The notes: generated by a model from the letters alone, not told the origin. A stretch of 64,000 nt of DNA from an uncultured Draconibacterium sp. (GCF_913063105.1 NZ_CAJXYQ010000011.1:62001-126000); one strand, 5' to 3'; counted from the stretch's first letter, positions 19,134 to 28,231 are shown. Program-made: numbers and translations.

Positions 19134-20486
19134 TTATTTTTCAACCGGGCAATAATCAACACATCTGGCGCAGCTGTAACAATTTCCTTTGTGCGGTTCG
19201 TAATCCTGTCGTTTGCGGAAAACAACTGTATTTAGCAGAGTCATTCCGATTACCAAACCAAGAAAACCACCGGCAATCATGCTTCCGGTATAAAACTTCT
19301 TACGAATTAAATTTGCATCGGCCACCAACTGCTCCATTGATTTTCCTGCAGCCAGAAAGGTTTGCACATCAATGTTATCCGGATCATTTTTTAATTCAGG
19401 TTTCGAAATAAGCAATTCTGCCAGGTAAACATCCTGATTAGCTTTGGATAAAAAAGTATGTGATTTTGCCCCCACAAATACGCCCAGGGCTATCCACAAA
19501 GGAACTACCAAAGCATAAGTGATAAAACGTTTTGGTCCTAAACCGGATTTTACCACTTCTTTTTCGTTGGTTGGAAAGTCGATTGCATCAAAGGGGCACG
19601 AGTGGGTACACAGCTTGCACTGAATACATTTTGATGGAGTAATGGTTAGGTGCCATTTTGAAAAGCGTGACATCCAGCTAAGCAACACCCCGTATGGACA
19701 CAGAAAACGGCAATAAGGCCGCGCCACAAACATCCCCATTAATAAAAATGCGATGCCCAGAATTATCATATGAAATTTGGCATCCATACGGAATATTCCC
19801 ACAAAAGGATCGTAACGGCAGATGATAAAATCGGTTCCGGTTGCTGCAAAAAGCACGGCCAGCGCCAAATAAATGTAGGGAATCAAGCCCAGCGTTTTAT
19901 TCAACCATTTGGGCAAACTTATGGGTTTTATAACTACAAGATCCTGAATGGCTCCCAGAGGACAAGCTCCGGCACAAAAAGTTCTTCCAAAAAAAAGGGT
20001 AAACAGCAATGGCAATATAAAAAACAATAGTGCAGTTAACGAAATGGCATAACCCGAATCAAAAAAAGTTAAGGTAACATTTTGTATGGCACCAATGCTG
20101 CAAATACAGCCGTTGCGGTAAAAGCCAAAATAAACCAGTGTAAATACCGATAACCACAGAATGCCTTGCCGCGAGCGGCTTTTTAAAGCGAAATACGTGG
20201 CTGCTGCCAATACCAACAGCAAAACCAAAACATCAAAATATTCCATGGCCAAAGCCCGAGGCTCGGGCGTAAGCGGTGATGGTTGCTCGTATCCTGTTTC
20301 AAATTCGGGTTTTGGAAAACGCTGCTGCTGGGCCGACAAGTTAAAAGACAAAAGATTAAAGGCTAAAGTGAAAAGTATAAAGACAAAAGTAAAAATCACT
20401 GGTTTTAACTTAAATCCGTAGATTCTCCTTTGCTTGCGACTCCTGGCTCGTGGCTCGTAACTATTTTGGTTAAGTTGATCTTTCAT
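19134..20486 (-). CDS. NapH/FixG-like polytopic membrane 4Fe-4S protein
   Basis: A 450-residue integral membrane iron-sulfur protein with about six transmembrane helices. It carries the double CxxxCP signature of NapH/NosR-type proteins (FCAGACPLGAIQDL and YCRFLCPYGVLL). It also has a cytoplasmic 4Fe-4S motif CIQCKLCTHSCPFDAIDF at about 310-327, and a terminal GNCYSCARCVDYCPVEK. An additional Cys pair (CICS) lies near residue 126. Such proteins pass electrons between quinol or cytoplasmic Fe-S donors and periplasmic ferredoxins. The Tat-type ferredoxin is 12 bp upstream, like the napG-napH pair. No nitrate reductase genes are present, so only the electron-carrier role is inferred. Confidence 0.85.
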   Translation of the reverse strand: MKDQLNQNSYEPRARSRKQRRIYGFKLKPVIFTFVFILFTLAFNLLSFNLSAQQQRFPKPEFETGYEQPSPLTPEPRALAMEYFDVLVLLLVLAAATYFALKSRSRQGILWLSVFTLVYFGFYRNGCICSIGAIQNVTLTFFDSGYAISLTALLFFILPLLFTLFFGRTFCAGACPLGAIQDLVVIKPISLPKWLNKTLGLIPYIYLALAVLFAATGTDFIICRYDPFVGIFRMDAKFHMIILGIAFLLMGMFVARPYCRFLCPYGVLLSWMSRFSKWHLTITPSKCIQCKLCTHSCPFDAIDFPTNEKEVVKSGLGPKRFITYALVVPLWIALGVFVGAKSHTFLSKANQDVYLAELLISKPELKNDPDNIDVQTFLAAGKSMEQLVADANLIRKKFYTGSMIAGGFLGLVIGMTLLNTVVFRKRQDYEPHKGNCYSCARCVDYCPVEK

Positions 20487-20498
20487 TTTTTTTTAGAA

Positions 20499-21077
20499 TC
20501 AGGCTTCAGAATGGTTGGTAAAATCGCCTTTAACATTGTAGGCTTCGCTGGCTTTAACACGGCTAATGGCATCCGACGGGCATACCCGGGCAATGGCGCA
20601 TTCGTTACAATTTACACAAATGTGGTGCATAATCTGTAAATGCATCGAGCCGTTACCAAACGAGGTACATCCGGCCACACATTTTCCGCAGCCAATACAC
20701 AAATCTTCATCAATATGGTATTCAAAATAGGGCTCTTCAATAAATTTGCGCTCAATAGCAGCCGTTGGACACAACTGGTTTTCGGCGGCTGTACTTTGTG
20801 CATTGGCATCGGGTTTCAGGTAGCCGCCACACAGGTCGCAATAACCACAAAGATCAAAAGCATGAATACATTTTACGGCAGATGGGTTTAGCACACACTC
20901 GGTGGCACAGCGCCCACATTGTGTACACTTAAAGGGGTCGATCTGCCAAACGTAACCTTCGCCACTTACTTTTTTTAAGGCCGAAACGCTAAGCGCCCCT
21001 AAAGACAAAAGCAAAGAAGCCCGTACACCGTTTGTAATAAATTTCCTGCGGCTTTGCGCCTTGTTTTTATTTTCCAT
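20499..21077 (-). CDS. Twin-arginine-exported ferredoxin (NapG-like, multiple 4Fe-4S)
   Basis: A 192-residue protein with a twin-arginine signal (SRRKFITNG at about 9-17, then a hydrophobic LLLSLGALSVSAL), so it is expected to fold with its clusters in the cytoplasm and be moved to the periplasm. Cys motifs include CTQCGRCATEC, LCGYCDLCGG, CIGCGKCVAGC and CVNCNECAIARVCP, enough for about four 4Fe-4S clusters. It resembles NapG/NrfC-type carriers. Its start overlaps the end of the small Cys protein by 11 bp and it ends 12 bp before the NapH-like gene, so coupled translation is likely. Confidence 0.87.
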   Translation of the reverse strand: MENKNKAQSRRKFITNGVRASLLLSLGALSVSALKKVSGEGYVWQIDPFKCTQCGRCATECVLNPSAVKCIHAFDLCGYCDLCGGYLKPDANAQSTAAENQLCPTAAIERKFIEEPYFEYHIDEDLCIGCGKCVAGCTSFGNGSMHLQIMHHICVNCNECAIARVCPSDAISRVKASEAYNVKGDFTNHSEA

Positions 21078-21258
21078 TTTTCACCTCCTTTGCCTGTGGT
21101 AATTCGCATTTTTTAAACTTCCCGCAATTCTCGCACCCTGGTGAAACCGAACAAGTGGCCGAAACTTTTTTATTCATCAATAAATAACCTGCTGAGGCAG
21201 TAATTCCGCCCAGCAATAAAAGTCGTCCTGTTGTTTTTATAAAGTCTTTTCTTTTCAT
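21067..21258 (-). CDS. Small exported Cys-rich protein, 63 residues
   Basis: A short protein that begins MKRKDFIKTTGRLLLLGG. It has a basic N-terminus and a hydrophobic stretch (LLLLGGITASAGYLL), and a tail with Cys spacing ATCSVSPGCENCGKFKKCEL. It overlaps the ferredoxin gene by 11 bp in another frame and has the same direction, which supports it being real. The four cysteines could bind a cluster or metal, or be a maturation chaperone for the neighbouring ferredoxin. It matches no family I know well. Function is not assigned. Confidence 0.7.
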   Translation of the reverse strand: MKRKDFIKTTGRLLLLGGITASAGYLLMNKKVSATCSVSPGCENCGKFKKCELPQAKEVKNGK

Positions 21259-21288
21259 ATTCCTGGTAAAAAAACCTGAAAAATTATC

Positions 21289-22254
21289 TTACTTCTTTTC
21301 GAATACACGCAAGACATTTCTATCAAAATCCAAGGCATAAATATGGCCTTCCTCATCGGCAGCCACATCGGGTGCCTGTCCTTCAATTTTTTCATCGAAT
21401 TTGGCAGGAGGTGCTACCACCCCCGCAAATTCTCCGGAGGGCTTATAAACTTTCACACGCACCAGGCCTTTTTCGCTGGTAACAAAACTACCATCGGGTA
21501 AAAAACAAAAATGTGCCGGATTACAACAGCCGCTAAAATTTTCGGTTTGGTTTCCCGAGGCTTTCCAATACTCGCGCAAACGCCCTTCAGGCGAATAATT
21601 TTCAAGGGTGTGCATACCCGGATTCACCACCCATAAATCGCCATAAGCATTAATATCCAAATCAAAATAAGGGCTTGGAATGATAAAACCATGGGCCAAG
21701 TCGTCATCGGTTTTCCCCTCAAAAGAATTCACCAATTCTCCCTGATGGTTAAACCGAAGGATGCGTCGGTTTCCGGCATCGGCAACCATAATATCGTCGC
21801 CAAAAACGGCAACAGAAGTTAAATAGGTATCCTCCCCATCGAGCTCCCATTCGTGCAGGGTTTTCCCTTCACCATCAAGTATCCAGACAAAGCGCTCAAA
21901 AACAATATAAATACTATCGCCTGCCGCATCCAATCCGTGCGGTTCGTCTAAAAAACCAACCTCGGTTAGCAAGGTTCCTTTAAAATCTATAATTTTCAGC
22001 TCCTGATCGCCAATCGCATAAATTTTGTTATTGGCAATTTCAAGCGCTTTAGCATTTTCAAACCCTAGTTTAAAGTTGCGTGTTTCTTTATAATGAATAA
22101 GCTCTTCTGGTACATTCCGGAACTGCTCAAGGCTGTATTCAAACTTATTGGCTTCCATGTTATCGGGTCGTTTTGAATACCAGTCGCCAACCATAACGGC
22201 AACAATTACCACTGCCAACACAATCAGAAAAAATACGATTCCTTTGTTTTTCAC
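21289..22254 (-). CDS. Membrane-anchored NHL-type six-bladed beta-propeller protein
   Basis: A 321-residue protein with one N-terminal transmembrane or uncleaved signal segment (IVFFLIVLAVVIVAVMVGDW, about 5-24). The rest has the repeats of an NHL propeller, such as GDDIMVADAGNRRILRFNHQ and GSFVTSEKGLVRVKVY, about six blades. NHL propellers are usually ligand or protein scaffolds rather than enzymes. A CCNPAHFC motif near residue 241 is unusual and could bind a metal or haem-like group. It is encoded inside the redox operon (23 bp after a PQQ-like gene, 30 bp before the small Cys protein), so it likely acts with these periplasmic carriers. Confidence 0.82.
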   Translation of the reverse strand: MKNKGIVFFLIVLAVVIVAVMVGDWYSKRPDNMEANKFEYSLEQFRNVPEELIHYKETRNFKLGFENAKALEIANNKIYAIGDQELKIIDFKGTLLTEVGFLDEPHGLDAAGDSIYIVFERFVWILDGEGKTLHEWELDGEDTYLTSVAVFGDDIMVADAGNRRILRFNHQGELVNSFEGKTDDDLAHGFIIPSPYFDLDINAYGDLWVVNPGMHTLENYSPEGRLREYWKASGNQTENFSGCCNPAHFCFLPDGSFVTSEKGLVRVKVYKPSGEFAGVVAPPAKFDEKIEGQAPDVAADEEGHIYALDFDRNVLRVFEKK

Positions 22255-22277
22255 ACCTGTTTTTTTTTTGCTGAATA

Positions 22278-23705
22278 CTATTTTACATTCAAATCAATAC
22301 AAACCATTGTTTTCGAGTCGCGCAACAACAAATAACCATCGGCCAGAGCAAATGGTGCCCAGGCATCGTGGCCATTTTCTATAATTTTCACCTGCTCCAA
22401 TTGGATATATTTCTCCACGCTTGGTCTGGCAATTGTTAAAGTTCCATCGTCGCTCAGAATAAACATTTTATTATCGGCAATAAAGTAAGGTCCCAAACCA
22501 AAACGGCTTTCCTTTCCGCTTGACCATACTATCTCTTTGGGATTATTTGGATGCACGCATACCAGCTGGTTACGGTTGGCTCCACCGTCTTTTGGCATAA
22601 TACCAAACAAATGGTCGTTCCACAAAACCGGGGTTTGCTGTTCGCAGGCCAATCCATCCTTTGGCGCGTATTCATCAAGAGTTTCAATGGTAAATGCTCC
22701 ATTATTTTCGCTAAGCTGAAGCAGCATGCTTCCGGCACCATAACCGGCGGTCATAAAAATCTTACCATCGGGCAAACACACCGGCGAGGGTGCTACCACC
22801 GAGTGATTCCATGCTGATGTTTCCCATAAAATCTGGCCGGCATCAGGTCCGTCGGCAGCTACTGCCAGCATGCCTCCAACCGGGCTGTACACATACATTT
22901 TTCTTCCGCCAAAGGTAAAAGGCATAACCGACGAATGCGACATTTTCCATCCCTTAGGATTTGGAGTCTCCCAAAGTTTTTCACCGGTTTCGCAGTCAAC
23001 AGCCACCATCATTTTGCTACCTCCTGTTGCAATTATTGCCACACCATTGTCGATTAACGGACACTGGCCGGTGTACCAAAAGGGTATTTCATTCTGATAT
23101 TCTTTCACCACATCGAGCCCCCATCGCATTTCTCCGGTTTCCCGGTCGAGACACATAACATGGCATTTGGGGCCAATGGTAACAATGTAATCTTCGGTTA
23201 CTGCCGGTATTGTTCTCGACATTCCGTGATTGCGTTTTATGGCTACATCGTAACCGCGTTTCCAAAGTTCTGTACCATCGGTTAAAGAAATGCAGCGCAA
23301 AAAATCAGCACGTTCCTCTTCATCGTAATCAAGAATGTAAGCCAGGCCTTTCCAGATTGCCGCTCCCGAGTGTCCTTCGCCCAGTTCCATCGACCATTTA
23401 ATATCGGGGCCTTCGATGCCAAAGCCATCCACCAGTTTTACAGGCGATTTTGAAATATTATCGAAATCGGCTCCCCTGAAATTGGTCCAGGTTTCTGTTA
23501 ACGGAGTAAAGTCTTCTGAAAAGGACTCAAAATGTTCACCAATAGCAACTTCCTGCACAAAGGCATTGCCCTCGCCACGGTTATCGGCTCCTTCAAGGTT
23601 TACAATAAAATCTTTTGTTGGATCGGCGTTAAGCCACCAAAAAACCGTAACAAAACCAATAGTTCCGGTTAAAATAAGTATGATATTTATGGTTCTTTTT
23701 GTCAT
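22278..23705 (-). CDS. Membrane-anchored PQQ-like beta-propeller protein
   Basis: A 475-residue protein with an N-terminal hydrophobic anchor (IILILTGTIGFVTVFWWL, about 8-25). The propeller has repeats such as CETGEKLWETPNPKGWKM and DRETGEMRWGLDVVKEYQ. It is the most divergent of the PQQ-like set, with an NFRGADFDNIS start instead of WRGxNRDG. Conserved Cys residues occur in blades (FLRCISL, KCHVMCLD), but no adjacent Cys-Cys pair of a quinoprotein dehydrogenase is seen. It is 33 bp after the next propeller gene upstream and 23 bp before the NHL gene. Confidence 0.83.
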   Translation of the reverse strand: MTKRTINIILILTGTIGFVTVFWWLNADPTKDFIVNLEGADNRGEGNAFVQEVAIGEHFESFSEDFTPLTETWTNFRGADFDNISKSPVKLVDGFGIEGPDIKWSMELGEGHSGAAIWKGLAYILDYDEEERADFLRCISLTDGTELWKRGYDVAIKRNHGMSRTIPAVTEDYIVTIGPKCHVMCLDRETGEMRWGLDVVKEYQNEIPFWYTGQCPLIDNGVAIIATGGSKMMVAVDCETGEKLWETPNPKGWKMSHSSVMPFTFGGRKMYVYSPVGGMLAVAADGPDAGQILWETSAWNHSVVAPSPVCLPDGKIFMTAGYGAGSMLLQLSENNGAFTIETLDEYAPKDGLACEQQTPVLWNDHLFGIMPKDGGANRNQLVCVHPNNPKEIVWSSGKESRFGLGPYFIADNKMFILSDDGTLTIARPSVEKYIQLEQVKIIENGHDAWAPFALADGYLLLRDSKTMVCIDLNVK

Positions 23706-23738
23706 TAAATCATATAAAAATAGTAAGTAAAAAAATGA

Positions 23739-24980
23739 TTACTCCCTGATATTGTATATTAAAAGCACATCGCCGTGACGGATAAAAAGTTTCCCATCGT
23801 AAATGGCCGGATGAGCCCAGTGCGGTCCGGCTCCATCGTTGATTACAAAACTTCCTTTTATTTTTAATTCTTCGGTTGATGGTTCAACCAGGGCAACGTT
23901 ACCTCTTTTTTCTTCGTACAGGTACAACATATTATCTGCAGTAATAATAGATCCTTTGTTCTCATATTCGCTCTCCCAGTTAACTTTTCCAGTCTCCCAG
24001 TTCAGGCTCACCCATTTGCCGCGCGAGTTGTGTTGCCAGTTGGCTCCATAAATATTTCCGTTTAGCAAAACAACACCACCATGATGATTATCAAGGGTAT
24101 CATTCTGCCACTTTAAACGAATAGTGTTTCCATCTTCCGAAAGAGAGAACATGAGGCCCGGATGATCGTATCCGCTGGTTACAAATATTTCGCCGTTGTG
24201 ATACAAAGGCGGATTGGTATTACCTCCAACTCCCTGACGGCTAGTGTGATATTGAATAAGATTATAGTTCCAGAGTGTTGTGCCATTTTTGGCATCAATT
24301 CCAATTAAATTATCGGTGGTTTGGGCCAGAATTATTGGCCGGTTATTATGCTGAATTAGCGAGGGTGAAGCGTAGGATTTTGCGCCCCCCAGGCTTTTGC
24401 TCTGCCATATTTCTTCTCCGTTGTTTTTATTAAAGGCAACCATGGTATTTTTTTCACCACCTACCATATAAGCCACCATATTGTGCACAACAAGCGGGGC
24501 TTCGGCATCGCCATGCCGGTGAATCTCTCCACCATATTTTTCAACCGCATCAACTTTCCAGATGAGTTTTCCGGTTTGCGCATCAATGCAACTTAACTGT
24601 CCTGTTCCGCTTGACACGTAGAGTTTTCCATCGGAATAGGTTGGTGTACTTCGGCTGTCGGTGTACGAACGGGTCCACGAACGACCATAGGGAGTATCCC
24701 ACAATAACTCTCCCTTTAAACTGAAGGCCGACAACATGTCGGTGGTATCGGTTTTTATGCCGGTAACATAAATTGTTTGGTTTACCACAATGGGGGTTGA
24801 ATAGCCCTTACCTACTCCTTCAATTTTCAGCAATAATTCGGGGCCGTTTTCGGGCCATTGTTTGAGCAAACTTGTTTCAGGGTAATGCCCTGAACGCCCG
24901 ATTCCGCGAAACTCAATTAAATCTTGTGCACACAGATTAAATGCAACGAAAATTGCTATTAAGGTTAAGGTTGGCTTCAT
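23739..24980 (-). CDS. Secreted PQQ-like beta-propeller protein
   Basis: A 413-residue protein with a signal peptide (MKPTLTLIAIFVAFNLCAQ, likely cut after CAQ). The mature protein begins DLIEFRGIGRSGHYPETSLL, the WRGxNRxGxxxxxxLLKEWPxxGP block shared with three other proteins in the window. It then shows propeller repeats (DAQTGKLIWKVDAV, NKNNGEEIWQSKS). It is a close paralogue of the proteins at 25146-26381 and 28286-29497. A substrate and cofactor cannot be assigned. It is separated by 165 bp, with a hairpin, from the next upstream propeller gene, so it may start a new transcript or be read through from the two-component operon. Confidence 0.85.
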   Translation of the reverse strand: MKPTLTLIAIFVAFNLCAQDLIEFRGIGRSGHYPETSLLKQWPENGPELLLKIEGVGKGYSTPIVVNQTIYVTGIKTDTTDMLSAFSLKGELLWDTPYGRSWTRSYTDSRSTPTYSDGKLYVSSGTGQLSCIDAQTGKLIWKVDAVEKYGGEIHRHGDAEAPLVVHNMVAYMVGGEKNTMVAFNKNNGEEIWQSKSLGGAKSYASPSLIQHNNRPIILAQTTDNLIGIDAKNGTTLWNYNLIQYHTSRQGVGGNTNPPLYHNGEIFVTSGYDHPGLMFSLSEDGNTIRLKWQNDTLDNHHGGVVLLNGNIYGANWQHNSRGKWVSLNWETGKVNWESEYENKGSIITADNMLYLYEEKRGNVALVEPSTEELKIKGSFVINDGAGPHWAHPAIYDGKLFIRHGDVLLIYNIRE

Positions 24981-25070
24981 CCGACTTTTTGTTACAATTT
25001 TTGGTACTTTACAATTTCATTTTTGTCAAGACGCAAAGGCTTAAAAATAACCTTTTTTTACAAGAATACC

Positions 25071-25095
25071 GGGTGTTAACAATGCATTAACACCC
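25071..25095 (-). terminator. Intergenic hairpin inside the propeller/two-component operon
   Basis: A perfect 9-bp stem (gggtgttaa / ttaacaccc) with a 7-nt loop lies in the 165-bp gap between two PQQ-like genes. In the minus direction it is not followed by a good U-run, so it may be an RNA processing site, an attenuator or a weak terminator. Confidence 0.4.
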
Positions 25096-25145
25096 CTATC
25101 GTGCTTAATTAGAGCCTTTTTAAATACCCGTAGTAAGCATTGCCA

Positions 25146-26381
25146 CTATTCCGCAATATTGTATACCATCAGGGCATCGCCATGTCGAATCAGCAATTTA
25201 TGTTCGCCAATAAACGGATGTGCCCAATGCGGCCCTGCGCCTTTTGTGATTTTAAATTCGCTTATCGGTTCAAAACCATCGGGATCGGGTTTTACCAGCC
25301 CCACACTTCCGCGTTCGTTGTAACAATACAGCAAACCATCGGCCATCACCATCGAGCCTTTGGTGTCCCATGCTTCCACATACATTATTTCGCCCGATTT
25401 CCAGTTCATACACAGCCATTTCCCTTTTTTATTGTTTTGCCAGTTTGAACCGTACAAAAAACCGTCGTGCAAAATTACTCCATGGTGGTGATTATCAAAA
25501 GTCTGGTCGCGAAACACTTCCGTAACGCTAGTCGCCAACGAATCCATTTCCAGCATTACAGCAGGGTAATCGTACCCCATCGACAGAAAAATACGATTAT
25601 CCTTAAAGGTTGGCGTATTGGTCCAGATTAGTCCGGGTTGTGGCCATTTTTCGGGGTCGTGCCACCGGTAGGTCCATAACAGTTCTCCGGATTCGGGTTG
25701 TAAGGCCAGCAGGTGCGTTCCAATAGTTGCCAAAATAAAACGATGTTGGTTCCAATGGTAAACACAGGCCGATGCGTAGCCGCGTGTCCCCTCAAAAGGT
25801 TTTACCTGCCACACGGTTTCACCAGTCATTTTATTCAGTGCAACAACACTGGCCTTTTTACCTCCCGGCGAGGCAATTACCAGGTCGTCTACTACCAGGG
25901 GAGTTTCTGAATTGCCCCAAATGTGGTATTCCGATTCAAAATCCTGATCCACATTTACGACCCATATTTTTTCGCCCGATTCTTTATCAATACAGCTTAC
26001 GGTTCCCATTCCGCTTTGCACGTATATTCTGTCGTTTTCAATAACAGGTGTACTGCGCGTATCCGGGAACGACTTGCTCCAGGAACGTCCATAAGCCACC
26101 TGGTACTTAAACGATCCATCCGGATTAATGGCTGTCAGATAATCGAGCGTGTCAATCATTCCAGTAGTGTAAATCATCTCTCCATCTGCAATGGCTGAAG
26201 AATACCCTTTCCCAATTCCCTCAACTTCAAGCAACAAGGCAGGGCCATCCTGTGGCCATTCTTTCAACAGTGTGGAATCGGTGAAATGGCCATCCCGATT
26301 GGGGCCGCGCCACTGAGTAACCTGTGCGGTAAGCGAGAAACTTATGGCCAGTAATAAAAAAATTAGTTTAATTTTTCGCAT
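25146..26381 (-). CDS. Secreted PQQ-like beta-propeller protein co-encoded with the LytTR regulator
   Basis: A 411-residue protein with a signal peptide (MRKIKLIFLLLAISFSLTAQ). It has the shared start VTQWRGPNRDGHFTDSTLLK and about seven propeller blades (EKIWVVNVDQ, ETVWQVKPFEG, GELLWTYRWHD). The start codon lies only 4 nt after the stop of the response regulator gene, so it is translated from the same mRNA as the two-component system. That position suggests it is regulated with, or senses for, that system. The enzymatic role is unknown and PQQ binding is not supported by visible catalytic residues. Confidence 0.85.
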   Translation of the reverse strand: MRKIKLIFLLLAISFSLTAQVTQWRGPNRDGHFTDSTLLKEWPQDGPALLLEVEGIGKGYSSAIADGEMIYTTGMIDTLDYLTAINPDGSFKYQVAYGRSWSKSFPDTRSTPVIENDRIYVQSGMGTVSCIDKESGEKIWVVNVDQDFESEYHIWGNSETPLVVDDLVIASPGGKKASVVALNKMTGETVWQVKPFEGTRGYASACVYHWNQHRFILATIGTHLLALQPESGELLWTYRWHDPEKWPQPGLIWTNTPTFKDNRIFLSMGYDYPAVMLEMDSLATSVTEVFRDQTFDNHHHGVILHDGFLYGSNWQNNKKGKWLCMNWKSGEIMYVEAWDTKGSMVMADGLLYCYNERGSVGLVKPDPDGFEPISEFKITKGAGPHWAHPFIGEHKLLIRHGDALMVYNIAE

Positions 26382-26385
26382 GGTT

Positions 26386-27111
26386 TTATTTATTTAAAAA
26401 TGAATTGTAATCCAGGCTTTGTAATGTTTTTTCGCGATAGCTTACTCCTATGGGAAATTGTTTTGTGCCAACAACAACCATTACCGGACTAAAACTTGTA
26501 ATCCGGTTAATGGCTACCAGAAATGAACGATGAATTCTGATAAAACTTTTTTCGGGCAAGGCCTTTTCGATGGCTGCCATGGTGTACCTGCTGTTTATTT
26601 CGCGCTCGGGGGTGTGTACTTTCAGGTAGTCGCCAAAACTCTCGACATACTCAATTTCTGAAACAGGAATTTTATGAATTACATTTTTTTCGCGCAAATA
26701 AATGGTTGTTCCACTACCTGTATTTTGTATAACACGAACTTCGTTGCTTACTAAATTCTGGCTTTTATATTTTTCAACAGACTGCAAAAAACGCTCAAAC
26801 GATATGGGTTTTAGCAGGTAATCGAGCACATTTAAATCGTAACTCTCAATGGCATATTCGCGGTGCGCAGTGGTAAACACAACGGCCGGTGGTTTTTGCA
26901 GTGTTTTTACCAAATCCGTACCTTTCATTTCGGGCATATGAATGTCTAAAAACATCAGGTCAACTTCGTTCTTAGTTAAAAAATCAAAAGCTTCAATGGC
27001 ATCCGCACAACTACCAACCAGCTCCAGTGAATCGACCTTACTGATGTGCGACTTCAACACCTCAATGGCCAAAGGTTCATCATCAACAATAATGCATTTT
27101 ATTTTATTCAT
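26386..27111 (-). CDS. LytTR-family response regulator
   Basis: A 241-residue regulator. The receiver domain (1-120) has the acidic pair DD at 10-11, phosphoacceptor Asp56 in MFLDIHMPEMKG and the Lys in YLLKPISFERF. The LytTR DNA-binding domain covers about 140-240, with ISEIEYVESFGDYLKVHT-type strands and the family motif FIRIHRSFLVAINRI. It overlaps the histidine kinase by 8 bp and is followed 4 nt later by a secreted propeller gene. It likely controls this locus, but no binding site can be assigned from sequence alone. Confidence 0.93.
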   Translation of the reverse strand: MNKIKCIIVDDEPLAIEVLKSHISKVDSLELVGSCADAIEAFDFLTKNEVDLMFLDIHMPEMKGTDLVKTLQKPPAVVFTTAHREYAIESYDLNVLDYLLKPISFERFLQSVEKYKSQNLVSNEVRVIQNTGSGTTIYLREKNVIHKIPVSEIEYVESFGDYLKVHTPEREINSRYTMAAIEKALPEKSFIRIHRSFLVAINRITSFSPVMVVVGTKQFPIGVSYREKTLQSLDYNSFLNK

Positions 27112-28159
27112 TTATTCCGCATATTAAAAGATTAACTTCGTATTCATCGCTGCGCTCTTCAATTTCAAGATTATACGTATTCGGATAAATCAAATCCAGT
27201 CTGCGTTTTACATTTTTTAAGCCAATTCCTTCGCTCTCCTTTTCTTCCTTTTCAGCAATAGCATGCACCGAATTCAGCACCCTAAGTTTCATGCATTTTT
27301 CATCAATTTTAATACTAATATCCACCTTCGGATTCGTACGATCTTTGCTGGCACCATGTTTAAAGGCATTTTCAATAAACGGCAATAATATCAGTGGTGC
27401 AATGCGGTTGCGATTAAGGTCTCCATCGATATTAAATGCCAGGTCGAGCCGATTATTGTAACGCATACTTTCCAGTTCAACATAACTTTCAATAACCTCT
27501 ATCTCCTTTATTAGAGGCACAAAATCGTCGTTGCTTTTGTAAATCATATAATCAAGCAGACCTGATAATTTTAAAACAATATCGGGTGTTTTTTCCGACT
27601 TAATAAGCGTTAAAGCGTACAGGTTATTTAAGGTATTAAAAAGAAAATGCGGATGTACCTGCGACTTTAAAAAGTTAAGTTCGGCTTCCAGTTTTTCTTC
27701 GGCTAACTTCTTATTTTTTTGTTCGTCAGTGTACCACTTTTTAAAAACAATTATAGTGGTTGCCAACACCGGAATACCGTAGTTTGAGATGATTTTGCTT
27801 AATATTTTGGGAACATAAAAAAGTGGCAGATCGGAATAATCAAAAAATTCAGGAAATAAATTTGGGAAGTAATAGGAGATATAGATTAGAAACCCGAAAA
27901 GCGGCGCGTGAATAAGAGTAAGTATGCCAAAGGTTACGAACTTTTTTTTCTCGATTGCGAAAGGCAAAATCCAGTATACCAGGGTGTAGGTACCAATAAT
28001 TCTTGCCGGCAACAAGGTAAGTCCAATAACAAATTCTTCGTAATAATGCTCGAGGTATCCACCATATGTGAGCCAATACCCCATAAAAACCACCAGCCAA
28101 AAAAGCACATGCCACCCAAAACGATACTTAAAAAATATAGGTTTTTTGTTTGCTGCCAT
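27104..28159 (-). CDS. LytS/YpdA-type membrane histidine kinase
   Basis: A 351-residue kinase. Four transmembrane helices lie in about 12-135. A short coiled coil leads into the PF06580-type dimerisation motif LKSQVHPHFLFNTLNNLYAL, where the His of PHFLFN is the phosphorylated residue. The ATP-binding half contains PLILLPFIENAFKHG (N box) and EGIGLKNVKRRLDLIYP (G box). This class pairs with LytTR regulators, and the partner gene overlaps it by 8 bp. There is no extracytoplasmic sensor domain, so the signal is probably sensed in the membrane. Confidence 0.93.
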   Translation of the reverse strand: MAANKKPIFFKYRFGWHVLFWLVVFMGYWLTYGGYLEHYYEEFVIGLTLLPARIIGTYTLVYWILPFAIEKKKFVTFGILTLIHAPLFGFLIYISYYFPNLFPEFFDYSDLPLFYVPKILSKIISNYGIPVLATTIIVFKKWYTDEQKNKKLAEEKLEAELNFLKSQVHPHFLFNTLNNLYALTLIKSEKTPDIVLKLSGLLDYMIYKSNDDFVPLIKEIEVIESYVELESMRYNNRLDLAFNIDGDLNRNRIAPLILLPFIENAFKHGASKDRTNPKVDISIKIDEKCMKLRVLNSVHAIAEKEEKESEGIGLKNVKRRLDLIYPNTYNLEIEERSDEYEVNLLICGINE

Positions 28160-28231
28160 TTGCTTCCATTTCTGCTTTAAATCTACACATGAATTTATAC
28201 ATAGCTAAATGCCTGAGATAAACAGAACGCA

